This document shows positions 46,866 through 57,913 of a DNA stretch of 64,000 nt, piece by piece. The stretch's first letter is position 1. Each line of letters begins with the position of its first letter. Position numbers and translations under genes: made by a program. The notes under the pieces were generated by a model. The model searched no databases and had not been told where the DNA came from. It saw only the letters and a program-made list of their open reading frames with translations. Source of the stretch: Eustoma russellianum (taxonomy: Eukaryota; Streptophyta; Magnoliopsida; Gentianales; Gentianaceae); assembly GCA_036186865.1 (NCBI GenBank), contig AP025042.1, positions 17,879,496 to 17,943,495 of the forward strand, in the 5' to 3' direction.

Positions 46866-49800
46866 CTAACTCGAAAGGACCCAAAATTAAAAGGGTACCT
46901 AAATCACCTTTTTACATTGCAGGGAGACCACTCATCAAAAGACACATCAATAAAGTGGTTCCTTGACAGTGGTTGCTCGAGGCACATGACGGGTGACCCG
47001 AGCCTATTCTCCAAATTAAAGAAGGTCACAAAAGGCGGATCCGTGACCTTTGGAGACAACAATGAAGGCAAGATCATTGGTAAAGGTACGATTGGAAATC
47101 CGAACACACTCCAAATCTCCAACGTGTTTTTGGTAAGCAACTTATCTTACAATCTTCTTAGTATTTCTCAATTTGTTTACAATGGTTTCAATGTGTGCTT
47201 TACTCACCCTTATTGTAATATAATAGATAAAAATGGAGAAACCGTTTTAAAAGGAAAACGTGAAGGAAATATATTCACACTATCTATGGATGATGTAGTA
47301 GATGCCAAAGTTAAATGTTTTATGTCAAATGAACCCAATGTGAACTTGTGGCATAGACGTTTAGGACACATAGGTATTTCTACACTAGAAAAATTGCAAC
47401 GAAAGAACCTAGTACGGGGATTGCCTAAGCTTGATTTAGACAACTTTCAGTTGTGTGAATCTTGCATAAAAGGCAAACAAACACGTGAGTCACTCAAGCC
47501 TAAAAATGAGATAAGCACGACTAGAATACTAGAACTATTGCATATCGATTTGTTTGGTCCTAGTCGTACTACAAGCCTTGGTGGGCGTCACTATGCATGC
47601 GTAATTGTTGACGACTTTTCTCGCTATACTTGGACTTTATTTCTTGCACATAAGGATGATAGCGCCGTAGAAATCGCTAAATTAATTAAACAACTTGAAA
47701 ATCAATACGGCGTAAATGTGAAAAGAATAAGAAGCGATAGAGGCGGTGAGTTTAAAAATAAAGAGATGATTTCATTTTGTGAAGAAAAAGGAATTAAACA
47801 TGAGTTTTCGCCACCTAGAACTCCACAATTAAATGGAGTAGTAGAAAGAAAGAATCGCACACTACAAGAAATCGCTAGAACCATGCTTTGCGAAAATAAA
47901 TTGCCTAGATTTCTGTGGGCGGAAGCCGTAAATTGTGCATGCTATATTGTAAATCGCCTATCTATAAGAAAGAAAATAAACAAGACGCCTTACGAAATTT
48001 TGAATGATCGTATGCCTAAGATAGATTATTTTCGTGTGTTTGGATGCAAATGCTTTGTATTGAATACAAAATATAACTTAGATAAATTTGAATCCAAATC
48101 GATTGAGTGCATTTTTATTGGGTATTCCATAAATTCAAAAGCATATAGATGTTATGATCCTCTCACTAGACAAATCATAGAATCTATTCATGTTAAATTC
48201 AATGAATTTGGAGAAATTGATAAAGAAAAGGAATATGATGATGATTTTGAATTGAAACCTGCTTTAGATGAAGAAAATGATTCTTTTGATATGCATGAGA
48301 TGAATGAAACACTAGAAATGCATGATCATATAGAAATGCATGATAACTTAGAAAATAATCAACCAAGATGGCATAGAGATCACCCACATGATCTCATCAT
48401 AGGCGACATCACTCACGGTGTGCGACCACGTAGAAGAATCACTTCGGATGAAATAAATGAATTTCATGCTATGATTTCTGAAATTGAGCCTAAGAATGTG
48501 CATGATGCTTTGAGTGATTCATCTTGGATTGATGCTATGCATGACGAACTTAATCAATTCGTTAGAAATGATGTATGGGATTTAGTGCCACGACCACAAG
48601 ATAAGACAATAATAGGCACAAAGTGGGTGTTTAGGAACAAAATGAATGAAGAAGGAAAAGTCGTTAGAAATAAAGCAAGACTCGTAGCTCAAGGATATAA
48701 TCAAGAAGAAGGAATAGACTACGATGAAACATTTGCACCCGTAGCACGTTTAGAAGCTATACGACTTTTACTTGCTATTGCTTGCATGAAAGATTTTAAA
48801 TTGTATCAAATGGACGTCAAAAGTGCTTTTCTAAACGGATTTATACAAGAAGAAGTATACGTGAAGCAACCACCTGGTTTTGAAGATTTGAAACATCCTG
48901 ATCACGTGTACAAATTAAAGAAGGCACTATATGGACTAAAGCAAGCGCCTAGAGCATGATATGATCGTTTTGCTACCTTTCTTTTAGAAAATAATTTTAA
49001 ACGTGGTACTATAGACAGTACACTATTTTTGAAACAAGAAAAATCAGATTTACTTATTATTCAAATTTACGTAGATGATATTATTTTTGGTTCCACCTCA
49101 CATAGACTCGTTAAGGATTTTGAAAATTGTATGAAAGCTGAATTTGAAATGTCTATGGTTGGTGAACTTAACTATTTTCTTGGCTTGCAGATTAAGCAAA
49201 CGAGTAAAGGAATTCATATAAGCCAAGCTAAGTACGTAAACGACATGATCAAGAAATTCAATTTTGAAAATTTGAAACCATCCCCCACGCCTATGAGTGT
49301 CACTACTAAATTAGACAAAGATGAACATGGTAAAGATGTTGATAATGGATTATATAGATCTATGATAGGTTCTTTACTATATTTAACTGCTAGTAGGCCT
49401 GACATCATGTTTAGCGTATGCATGTGTGCTCGTTTTCAAAGTCAACCTAAGGTGTCACACTTAAATGCAGTAAAAAGAATATTTCGCTATATTAAGCACA
49501 CGCCCACCTTAGGTATTTGGTACGATAAGGATTCTACATTTGACTTACATGCTTACACTGATGCAGATTATGGTGGCTGCAAAATAGATAGAAAAAGCAC
49601 GAGCGGAACTTGCCAATTTATAGGAAATTCCCTTATTTCATGGTTTTCCAAAAAGCAAGCAAGTGTTGCTTTGTCTACTACTGAGGCTGAGTATATGGCT
49701 CTTAGCCTTTGTTGCACACAGTTTTTGTGGATAAAACAACAACTTTCGGACTTTGGAATTACCGTAGATAAAATTCCTATATATTGTGATAGTATGAGTG

Positions 49801-50018
49801 CAATAAATTTGTCTAAGAACCCCGTATTACACTCTAAGGCTAAGCATATAGAAGTTCGCTATCATTTTCTTCGTGATCACGTTAACAATGGTAATATTGT
49901 CATAGATCACGTACGCACAGAATCACAAGTAGCGGATATATTTACAAAGGCCTTAAATCAAGACACATTTGAATCTCTCCGTTCTAAATTAGGCATGCTT
50001 CCTATTGATGTGATTTAA
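46866..50018 (+). pseudogene. Copia Pol of element C, single TGA in RT
   Basis: Open in the +1 frame relative to gag from 46866. Protease WFLDSGCSRHMTGD (about residue 31); integrase zinc region LWHRRLGHIG...CESCIKGKQ (about 161-200); D in LLHIDLFGPS (about 223), D in RSDRGGEF (about 288) and E in VVERKNRTLQE (about 325); RT GTKWVFRNKM (about 584), QMDVKSAFLNG, YVDDIIFGS (about 734); RNase H DADYGGCKIDRKSTSGTC (about 897) and STTEAEYMAL. It ends at TAA 50016-50018. One nonsense codon, TGA 48957-48959, follows LKQAPRA where element B has Trp (APRAWYDRF). Everything else is open over about 1050 codons. Pol needs a way past the gag stop and a frame change, or internal entry. Confidence 0.92.
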
Positions 50019-50286
50019 TGCGATATTATTTGATTTACTTTCCTTTTTGACAGGAATCTTTTGATTAACTTTCCAAAATAAAGGGGGAGAGAGAAGCATG
50101 ATTTAAGGGGGAGAGAGAGAGATTTAAGGGAGAGAGATCACTGATTGATCCTAATTGCATGAATCAAGGGGGAGCCGGATTTGAAATTCGAAATTCAAAT
50201 TTCAAATCTGTGCATAATTCAAGGGGGAGAGATAACACTTAAATCATGTACACTTGTTATTTTGAAAATCATCAAAAGGGGGAGAT
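50019..50286 (+). other. 3' UTR of element C with six polypurine tracts
   Basis: AAGGGGGAG-type tracts lie at 50079-50090, 50105-50114, 50125-50133 (AAGGGAGAG), 50166-50174, 50221-50230 and 50274-50285. The last abuts the LTR and is the functional candidate. Several are preceded by a GATTTAA or AATCA context, as if duplicated. Confidence 0.87.
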
Positions 50287-53200
50287 TGTAGAAATATGAG
50301 GGTTTGAGTGATTTTAAAATAAGAAATTTGAATATGTATATATATATATAAACGTTGAGTATATATATATATATATACACAAGTGTACATGTATGCATGA
50401 TAACTTGCCTTATTTACCTCATATATTATGTTGCCGTACTAACGAGCCATGAAGCTTTAAAGCTTACATCATATGGCGAACATGTGTTGAGTTTATACTA
50501 TTTTCAGGTGCCACAATTAATGAACTAAAATAGTTCATTAAGTGAAGTACTTAGTTTAATAAACTAAGTAGTTCATTAAAGGAAGATGCATTTGGAAAAG
50601 GCTTAAAGGCAACATGGCTATGGAAGGAAAGTCTTCTCCTCCTCCCCACATCATTTCACACGCCATATATACATAATATATATATATTTTCAGATTTTTT
50701 TTAAAAAGGCACATACACATTTATTCCAACGTACTATCGACACGTTATATATCTTACGAACGTACGTTTACGTCACACCACTATACTTAACTCATATTTA
50801 TGAGTATATTCAGATCTTATATCATATGATATAAGATATGGTGATGACAAATTAAATACGACACGATAAAAGGTTCTAAACCGAAATTTGTCGTATCGGG
50901 CGATACCGAAACTTCGCCAACGTGTCACGTACTTGCCATAAATAAATGGCCAGCCCATATACATCAAAATTTATCAAAAATTTCGTGCTATACACTGTAC
51001 ATTGAGACAAAAATACTTTCCATGTTGGCACACACAAATCATCCCACATTTAGGCCAAAATATGAAGATTCCAATTTTATTTTTGTCACATGTTTATGGT
51101 ACCACTTTAAATCAGCCAAGTGCTGAAAATTAAAGTATATATTATATATATTATGTATAACATAATATATATAGCATGTGCAAAAGTTGGAATTTAAATT
51201 AGAGAAAAATCGGGTAATCGATAAATATCGAAAATTCGGTTTTCTACGCACTTGACATGGAACGTTTTTCTTGAACATGATGTGGCACGTATCTAGACAC
51301 TTTTTACATATAATATAAATCTTAAAGTGTTCTAGAAAATTAAATTAAGGGCTGATTGGAATATTACATGTGTATATTATTAAATGTGCATTATTTTTCA
51401 AAGTTAGCAAAAATAAATTTCAGCACATGCACATACACATTAAACGTCTCCTACAGCTGATGTGGAGCACATATGGAGCCTTGTTGGCATGTTGATTGGT
51501 CAAGAATCAATCATACAATGTTGATGAATCAAAGAGAGAAGCTACAAAAGGTAAGTTTTCAACATATACCTCTCTTATGTCACATGCTGAAAATTTCAGC
51601 ATGTCACACTAGTTGTGGACGTTTTCTTCAACCTTAAGGAATATATTTTGTTAATTTTGCATTAAGGAATAAATCAAATGAGTTATGGAAATGTTTTGAA
51701 TACTTTATGGAATAAAGGAAGTGATATCTTTGAATATCACACATGCTGAAAAATTCAGCATGTGTGTAGTGTATATGGCCGAAATATAGGCCACATGGTT
51801 GTCAAATTTTATTCTATACATGATGAGAATATTGTATACTTAATGTTGATTGAATTCTTAAATTAAAACAATGCAAAATAGGCAACATTTTGAAGAAAAG
51901 GTGGATGTTACACATGCTGAAATTTCAGCATGTGCAAGACATGTTTATGGCCGAATGAAGTCTCCCTTTGGTGTCCAAGTTCATTCTCAATCTTGTAGCA
52001 AGACTTGCCTTAAATAATGGATGTATTTTTATGGAAGAAATTCAAAGAAAAATGGAAGAAATTCAGATTTATTTCATGTGGTTAATGCTGAAAATTTCAG
52101 CATTGAAATCCTTGTGCTGGCCGAATTTTGGTGAGTTGGAAAGAGAGATTTTTGTGTCTCAAACTTTATGACATATTGTGACTATTTTGGCATGATTTGA
52201 TAATTGATTATTTGGCATATATTTAGTGTTTTTTTCAGAATATCCATGTCATCAAATGATGACAACATTGAGCCAATCAAAAGATGCCAAGTAAGCAATG
52301 ACTAAATGATGGTCCAATGGAGTGATGCCAAGTAAGCAAAATGTTGTCACTATGATGTCTCACACTCTCTCAAGCAATTAAAAGGAAAGTTTCAAGAGGG
52401 GGAAGATGCTATAGTGGACGGCTGGACCTATAAGGGAAGGTGAAGAAGAACAAACAAAAGTAAGACAAAGATTGGCAATCAAAAGTGATCAAAGTGCAAA
52501 AGCTTTCTTCTCCTACACTTTCTTTCTTTCTTCTCCTTGTAAAAAGCCTATTGTATTTCATATCTTTCATCTTTGAATAGGCTTCATAGAAACCACCATT
52601 CATACATCTTTGTACAAGATTGATCAAGGTGTGATCAATCTTCATTCTTACGAGGTGGTGGTGTTCGTGCTAATTGTACTAGCAATACAAGGTTTGTAAA
52701 GGGTTGGAGTTAAGGTGTAACTCTATCAACCCTGTGGTAAGGTGTGGTGTGTGTGTGACTAGTGTGAACCAAGGAAGGTGTTCCTTGAAGACTGGAGTAG
52801 GTTGTTTATAACCGAACCAGTATAAAAATCTCGGTGCACTTTACTTTCTGCATTTACGTTTCAGTTTCTGCGCAGTTTACTTATATTATTCACGTTGGTA
52901 AAAATAGTAAACGTTTTCTAAAAATTATAAAAATTTCCAGAAACATACCTAAACGTTCAAAGGTTAATTTGGCACAAGTTTCAACCCTTTTGGACAAGTA
53001 TAAGTCATCCAAACATCAAAAGTACTGAGACTAGTGCAGTCTGATTTTCACACTTGCAAAGGTTGAGACTTTGGGTGTATTTGACCTACTTCCCAAAAGA
53101 ATTTTCAAAAACTGTTTCAACCCATTTAAATATAGTGTGTGAAGAGTTATTGGTCAAATTTTCAGATCATTTGGACATTCACACAAATAGGAATTAATTT

Positions 53201-53511
53201 TTCAAAACCATCTACCGTTTCTGGCAGAATTGCACAATCTGAGTGCCAACGGTTTTTGAAGGGGTTAAAGGTTGAATTTTGATTTGAAATTTTTAGGGGA
53301 CCTTCACAACATCTGAGGCTAAGTTCTCTCAAAATTTCATAATTTTTGGAGACCTCTAACCTAGTTTTTAAATCGTTTTAAAACTGCTACTGAAAACAGA
53401 ATCTGTTTTCAGAACTTGAATTGGTTAGGGTTAAAGAAATTTTAAAAACCATATTTTCCGCACCACCTATTCAACCCCCCCCCCTTCTAGTGGTGCCTTG
53501 CAGATCCTACA
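50287..53511 (+). repeat. 3' LTR of element C
   Basis: 3225 bp, almost identical to 41662-44885. Differences I see include 50335 (G for A), about 50847, 51062, 51108, 51447, 51700, 52601, 52636, 53051, 53102, 53215 and the C-run and adjacent G at 53475-53490. Confidence 0.93.
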
Positions 53512-54086
53512 AAGACAACAAATGTTTGCCATGTGATATAAGCTTTAATGCTTCATGGCTTATTAGTACGGCAATGATATATGTAAGCATGTTTATCACA
53601 TAAGCGTGTCAAGTAACAATTTATTCATACATTTTGTAAGTACGTAACATTTAAACACGCATCTGTAAATCACTCAAGCCCTTTTTTCTTAACAATCTGC
53701 CCCTTTTGATGATTTACAAAATAACATTTTTCTATGATTTAAATTTGATCGCTCCCCTTACAATTATCCGCAAATTAAAAATTTGAATTTCATATCGTGC
53801 TCCCTCTTAAATCATGCTTCTTTCTTCCCATTAAATCATGCTTTTCTCTCCCCCTTTATTTTGTAAATGTCATCAAAAGTACAAGTAAGAATGGAAAGAA
53901 GTAGAAGTTTATAGCATACAAAAAATCATGCATTTCTAGTGCTTATTTAAGGGTTATTGATTCATCCCTTTGCAAAAGTACCTTTAGGTACCCAAACATG
54001 GGTGACATTTCTCGGTCTTACGAAAGGTGAGAAAAGAGATGAAGAAGCAATATAATAAATGTTAGGGTCATTTCTATATGGCTTAT
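53512..54086 (-). mobile_element. Element D, segment 3: LTR end, 3' UTR and gag end
   Basis: After target duplication AAGAC (53512-53516), element D's LTR finishes at TTCTTAACA (53694). The three LTR pieces total about 2666 bp. Antisense purine tracts (ATAAAGGGGGAGAG and GATTTAA-linked repeats, 53755-53870) follow. Then come AATAACCCTTAA and the gag stop at 53962-53964. Pol is absent: gag and the 3' UTR lie only about 270 bp apart. The element is cut at 54086 by the Tekay-like element and continues beyond the window. Confidence 0.85.
53962..54086 (-). pseudogene. C-terminal end of element D gag (truncated by insertion)
   Basis: The antisense frame reads NDPNIYYIASSSLFSPF, then RPRNVTHVWVPKGTFAKG and TGA at 53962-53964. 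It matches the Gag C-termini of A (KVTQIWVPKGTFAKG) and C (RITQVWVPKGTFTKR). The rest of gag is displaced past the Tekay-like element, outside the window. Confidence 0.8.
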
Positions 54087-57000
54087 TGTTGTACCCCAAC
54101 AATTAGGTACGTAAAAACTATGAATATGAGATGGAATGAAAGTGACAATTCCTTTTAGAGCGTGTTACTTAAGTCCACGTAACTCTTTTTACTTAAATAC
54201 TCTTGAGATAGTCCATGAAATATAGAGCGATATAAACCATACCAATATATATATGTATGTGCGTATATATGATATACGTAGGGAAGGTATAAACACATGG
54301 TACACCTAGGCGTGTACGTAATTGTATAGATACATATACTAATCTTGGAATACAATAAAATATAGGCAACAATATGGCATATGGATTAAAAATTACAAGG
54401 AATATCAAGATGCCTAAGAGGCCCAAAATTTCGGCCTATACATGGGAAATTCTAGAATTCTCTAGCAAATTTTATTAGCTAAAATAATTACTTAATGTCT
54501 ACTACATCATCTAGACAAGAAGTTATTATGCAAAGAGGAAAATAGAAAATAAAATAGACATACATTTAAGGAACAAGTTGAGACAACTCATTAAAGAAGG
54601 AAGTAGTATGGTTGAGGTCATAAAGACCCCAACCAAAACCGCCCCGCTTAATGTCTAGACATAGAGGATTTTAAATCCTACCATGGTTACTTTTCTCTAA
54701 ACCAAGGTTAATGTAACCATGATTTAATAAAGTAACTTGGGTTAGCACAAAAGTAACTATAGTTTGAATAAAGTAACCAAGGTTATACTAACTTAACCTT
54801 GATTAACACACAAGAAAGCCCTAATCTCACCAAATCCCTCCAAAGAAACCGTCCCCCCCTAAGCCTCCAAACATAGTTCAATTCAACTCATTCTAGAGCA
54901 TCTCTCTCATATTGCAAGACCAAGAACACTTAGCAAAATCTCCATCTTCCCTCACCAAGAGATTTCGGCCCTTCCATCTTGAGGGCTAGGACTTCAAGTT
55001 CACTTCAAGACCTCAAGGAGACATCTAGGTAAGTGTGTTCCTAATCTCCTTAAGAGAATTCTCACTTTTATGAGAATGAAACTCACATGCATTCTCTTGT
55101 TTTATGCTAAAACCGTGGGTTCAAGGTGGGGATAGGGGAAAGCTACCAACTTTCTTAGGAGGAGATACATTGAGGTGCTTGAATCTCCATTTCAAGATTA
55201 TTTTGGTAAGATGCTCTAACTTTAAAGATGACCTAGTTCCTCCATTTGAATAAAGAACTAACCTTTTTATTTCACTCCCTCAAAACCGTGTGCTCAAGGT
55301 GAAGAGGGTGAAGGATTTCATCACATCTCACTTCATAACCAAGCAAAGGCAAGAGCTTTAGCTTGAAGAGGCAAGTATACTTTAACCCCTTACAATATAT
55401 GTGATTATGTGCATACTTGAATGTCTAGAAGCCTAAGATATGACTTTAGTGAAAATATGCCTAAGTTGTTACCTTTTTCTTATATTTTGAATGTGTTGGA
55501 CTATGGGACTGTTTTTGTTTGGAAGAATGAGAAGCCCATGTGAACGACTTTTGCATGCTAAAGGAGACTTGAACTAGTGTAGGGAAGCCTTATAATGTAT
55601 ATTGAATGACCATTAACTTGGATTATAGGCTAAAGAACAAAATTAGGAAGGAAAGGATATTTCTATGCATGTTGGCTGAAAACAGAATTCTGGACAGATT
55701 TTATGCCAAATTGATGGACTTAGTTAAGGACCTTCTAAGCGTTGGATTGAGCTTATTTTTGGTATGGTCGTAGCTTATTATGTCTAGTTTATTGTGGCGT
55801 TGGAATTTTTGTAAAATCCTTTGTGGATTGGCCAGAAATGAATTTTTAGTATCAAGGGGTCAAAACAGCTTCTGGTCGTAGCACCTTAGGGAGAAAAATT
55901 ATTTGAGTACCTTAAACATCTTGGATTGACCTGAAATTTTTACAGGTGGTACTTAAGACATAGAGCTAAATATACATGTAAAGAAATTGATTTTATCTAT
56001 TGATCTTGATGGTAAACCATTGAAGGAAAGTCGGGTTGTAACATTCTGGAAAACAGGACAGATTGACCCTTTGTGCTTGTATGAATTGTATCGTATTTAT
56101 TTTAACCTGTTTTGGTGAATGGGCATTTGAATACTGTTCACAAAGGAAATAGTAAAGATTTTCAGGTGCTAAGTGAGCCCCATAATGAGTTTATGGATGG
56201 AGACAAGGTAAGGAATGGAGTTGAGAGTGCAGCAGAATTTCTGTTGTACCCTTGCTGGGAATTATTTTTATTGAGGTATCTACGCTTGTCGAAATCGCAT
56301 GAAATTTGTACAGAATGTAGTTAAGATCATGTGGTGCATGTCCATATTTTTAGTTTCTGGAAAATAGGCTAAAAAGGTTGATTTTAAGGCCGGACAATAC
56401 AGGACATGCTGCTGGTTCGTGTTCCAGCCCATGAAGAAAGTTGTTTATGATGTTATAAGTGCATATTACCATGTTGCATCCCATGCACTTGCATTGACAT
56501 GTTCATATGTTTCATGCTCATGATTTTATCGAAGTTTTATATAAAGTTTCTGTTTTGAAAGAATTCCATCCCTTCTGGCCAGCTTAACCCGTCACAGATC
56601 CGGGGTTAATTGATCTGAAAAGTTATAAGAACCGATCCAGGCCCGGTATAATAGGTCTGAAGATGATCACGATTATAAGAACCGATCCAGGCCCGGTATA
56701 ATAGGTCTGAAGATTTTAAGAACCGATCCAGGCCCGGTATAATAGGTCTGAAGAATTTAAGAACCGATCCAGGCCCGGTATAATAGGTCTGAAGAGTATA
56801 AGAACCGTGCCAGGTCCGGTATAATAGATCTGAAGGTGATCATGTTATAAGAACCGAGTCATGCCCGGTATAATAGGCTGACACACACTCTTGTTTTACG
56901 ATGAGCATGATTTGAAAGAAAGAAAGAAAGTTCAAGCATTTTTCATGAGCATGTCTAAATGAAAGAAAGAATGTTTTCCGTTGCATTTGCATCGCATTCA

Positions 57001-57628
57001 CATTTTCATACGCATTACGCATGATACCTTTTCATAGAAGTAAGGTTTGGCTATGACAAGTAGAATCTAACTAAGTGATGACACTTAGATCTTAACTAAG
57101 TATTGACATGACTTTAAGTACGATGCTTCGGAAAGGTAATGGCAGGTATGTTCTAACATGAGGAATTGGGGTTTGATTCTTGTATGCCGTTTTCTCTTTA
57201 TTGTAAGGTGTTCTTGTATACTTGCTGGCGACTTTGTCGCTCACCCATTTATTTTTCCCCCCAGAGCCAGGTAATGAAGTCGAGTGGATTGATGATGAGC
57301 CAAGGATGCCATACCCGTAGGTTATGGAAATGGTCGTTAAGAGAATGATGATGGAAGCTTTTGATGAACCTTTGGGACATTTTGGGACTTAGCTATTTCG
57401 GATTCTCTTCGGATAATGTTTGTATAATTTTGCTATGTATTCGCGATTTGACGCTTTCGGATTAAGGTTCAAATTCCGCCGTATTTTTATCTACCTGCTA
57501 AGATCGTGGCTTTGTAATCCATGTTATCCATGGGTTTTACGAGTTAAGTATGGACGCTTTGTACTTTTCCGAAAGGGAAGGTACGGCGGGTGCACCGTAC
57601 GAGGGGTAGCCGAGTACGGGGCGCTACA
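54087..57628 (+). repeat. 5' LTR of Tekay-like element
   Basis: 3542 bp, TGTTGTACCCC to GGGGCGCTACA. It includes a six-unit tandem array at 56624-56880 and a TATACTTGCTGGCGACTTTG landmark at 57212-57231 shared with the antisense solo LTR. ORFs inside it (56112, 57166, 57420, and minus-strand 54155 and 54193) show no domain. Confidence 0.9.
56624..56880 (+). repeat. Six-unit tandem repeat in Tekay-like LTR
   Basis: Six copies of a 40-50 bp unit with core TATAAGAACCGATCCAGGCC followed by CGGTATAATAGGTCTGAAG. The middle four units are nearly identical and the last two are diverged. The related solo LTR at 2510-2785 has the same array, more diverged. Confidence 0.9.
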
Positions 57629-57913
57629 GGTGGTATCAGAGCCAAGGCTCTAGATTCGGGCAGAACGTAGAAGCTAAGTTATGATCTTAGAAAACTAAGA
57701 ATTGATCTTAGACTTAAGTCATGATCTTAGAAGAAAGATAGCCTTAGCTTAGACAACTTAGATTGGGAATAGGGTCCCTTGGTCAACCTGTTAGCCGATA
57801 TGTCGCGTATTGACTCTTTTTCCTGCTTTAAATTCCTTTTCCAAGCATGTCTAAATTTAGTCAGTCATCTCGATCTATATATACATAAATATACCTTTCT
57901 GCTCCGTATACAG
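57629..57913 (+). other. PBS and 5' leader of Tekay-like element
   Basis: TGGTATCAGAGCC at 57631-57643, two bases after the LTR, pairs with initiator Met-tRNA. The leader has direct repeats of a GATCTTAGA-like motif. It ends in a T-rich stretch and TATACAG directly before the gag ATG. Confidence 0.85.

Larger units (their letters stand above)
41662..53511 (+). mobile_element. Element C: young Sirevirus-like Copia
   Basis: 11850 bp with perfect AAGAC duplications (41657-41661 and 53512-53516), inserted in element D's LTR. LTRs of 3224 and 3225 bp differ at only about a dozen positions by eye (about 0.4%), so insertion is recent. It has a clean PBS, an open gag, a pol with a single nonsense codon, and a 3' UTR with six purine tracts. 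It has no env-like ORF. It is the most complete Sirevirus-like element here and the nearest visible Pol-encoding relative of the gag-only elements A and D. Confidence 0.93.

Noticed and set aside
50019..50286. Search for an env-like third ORF after pol in the Sirevirus-like elements
   Set aside because: Only about 265 bp separate pol and LTR in both B and C, and no ORF with a membrane segment is present there.
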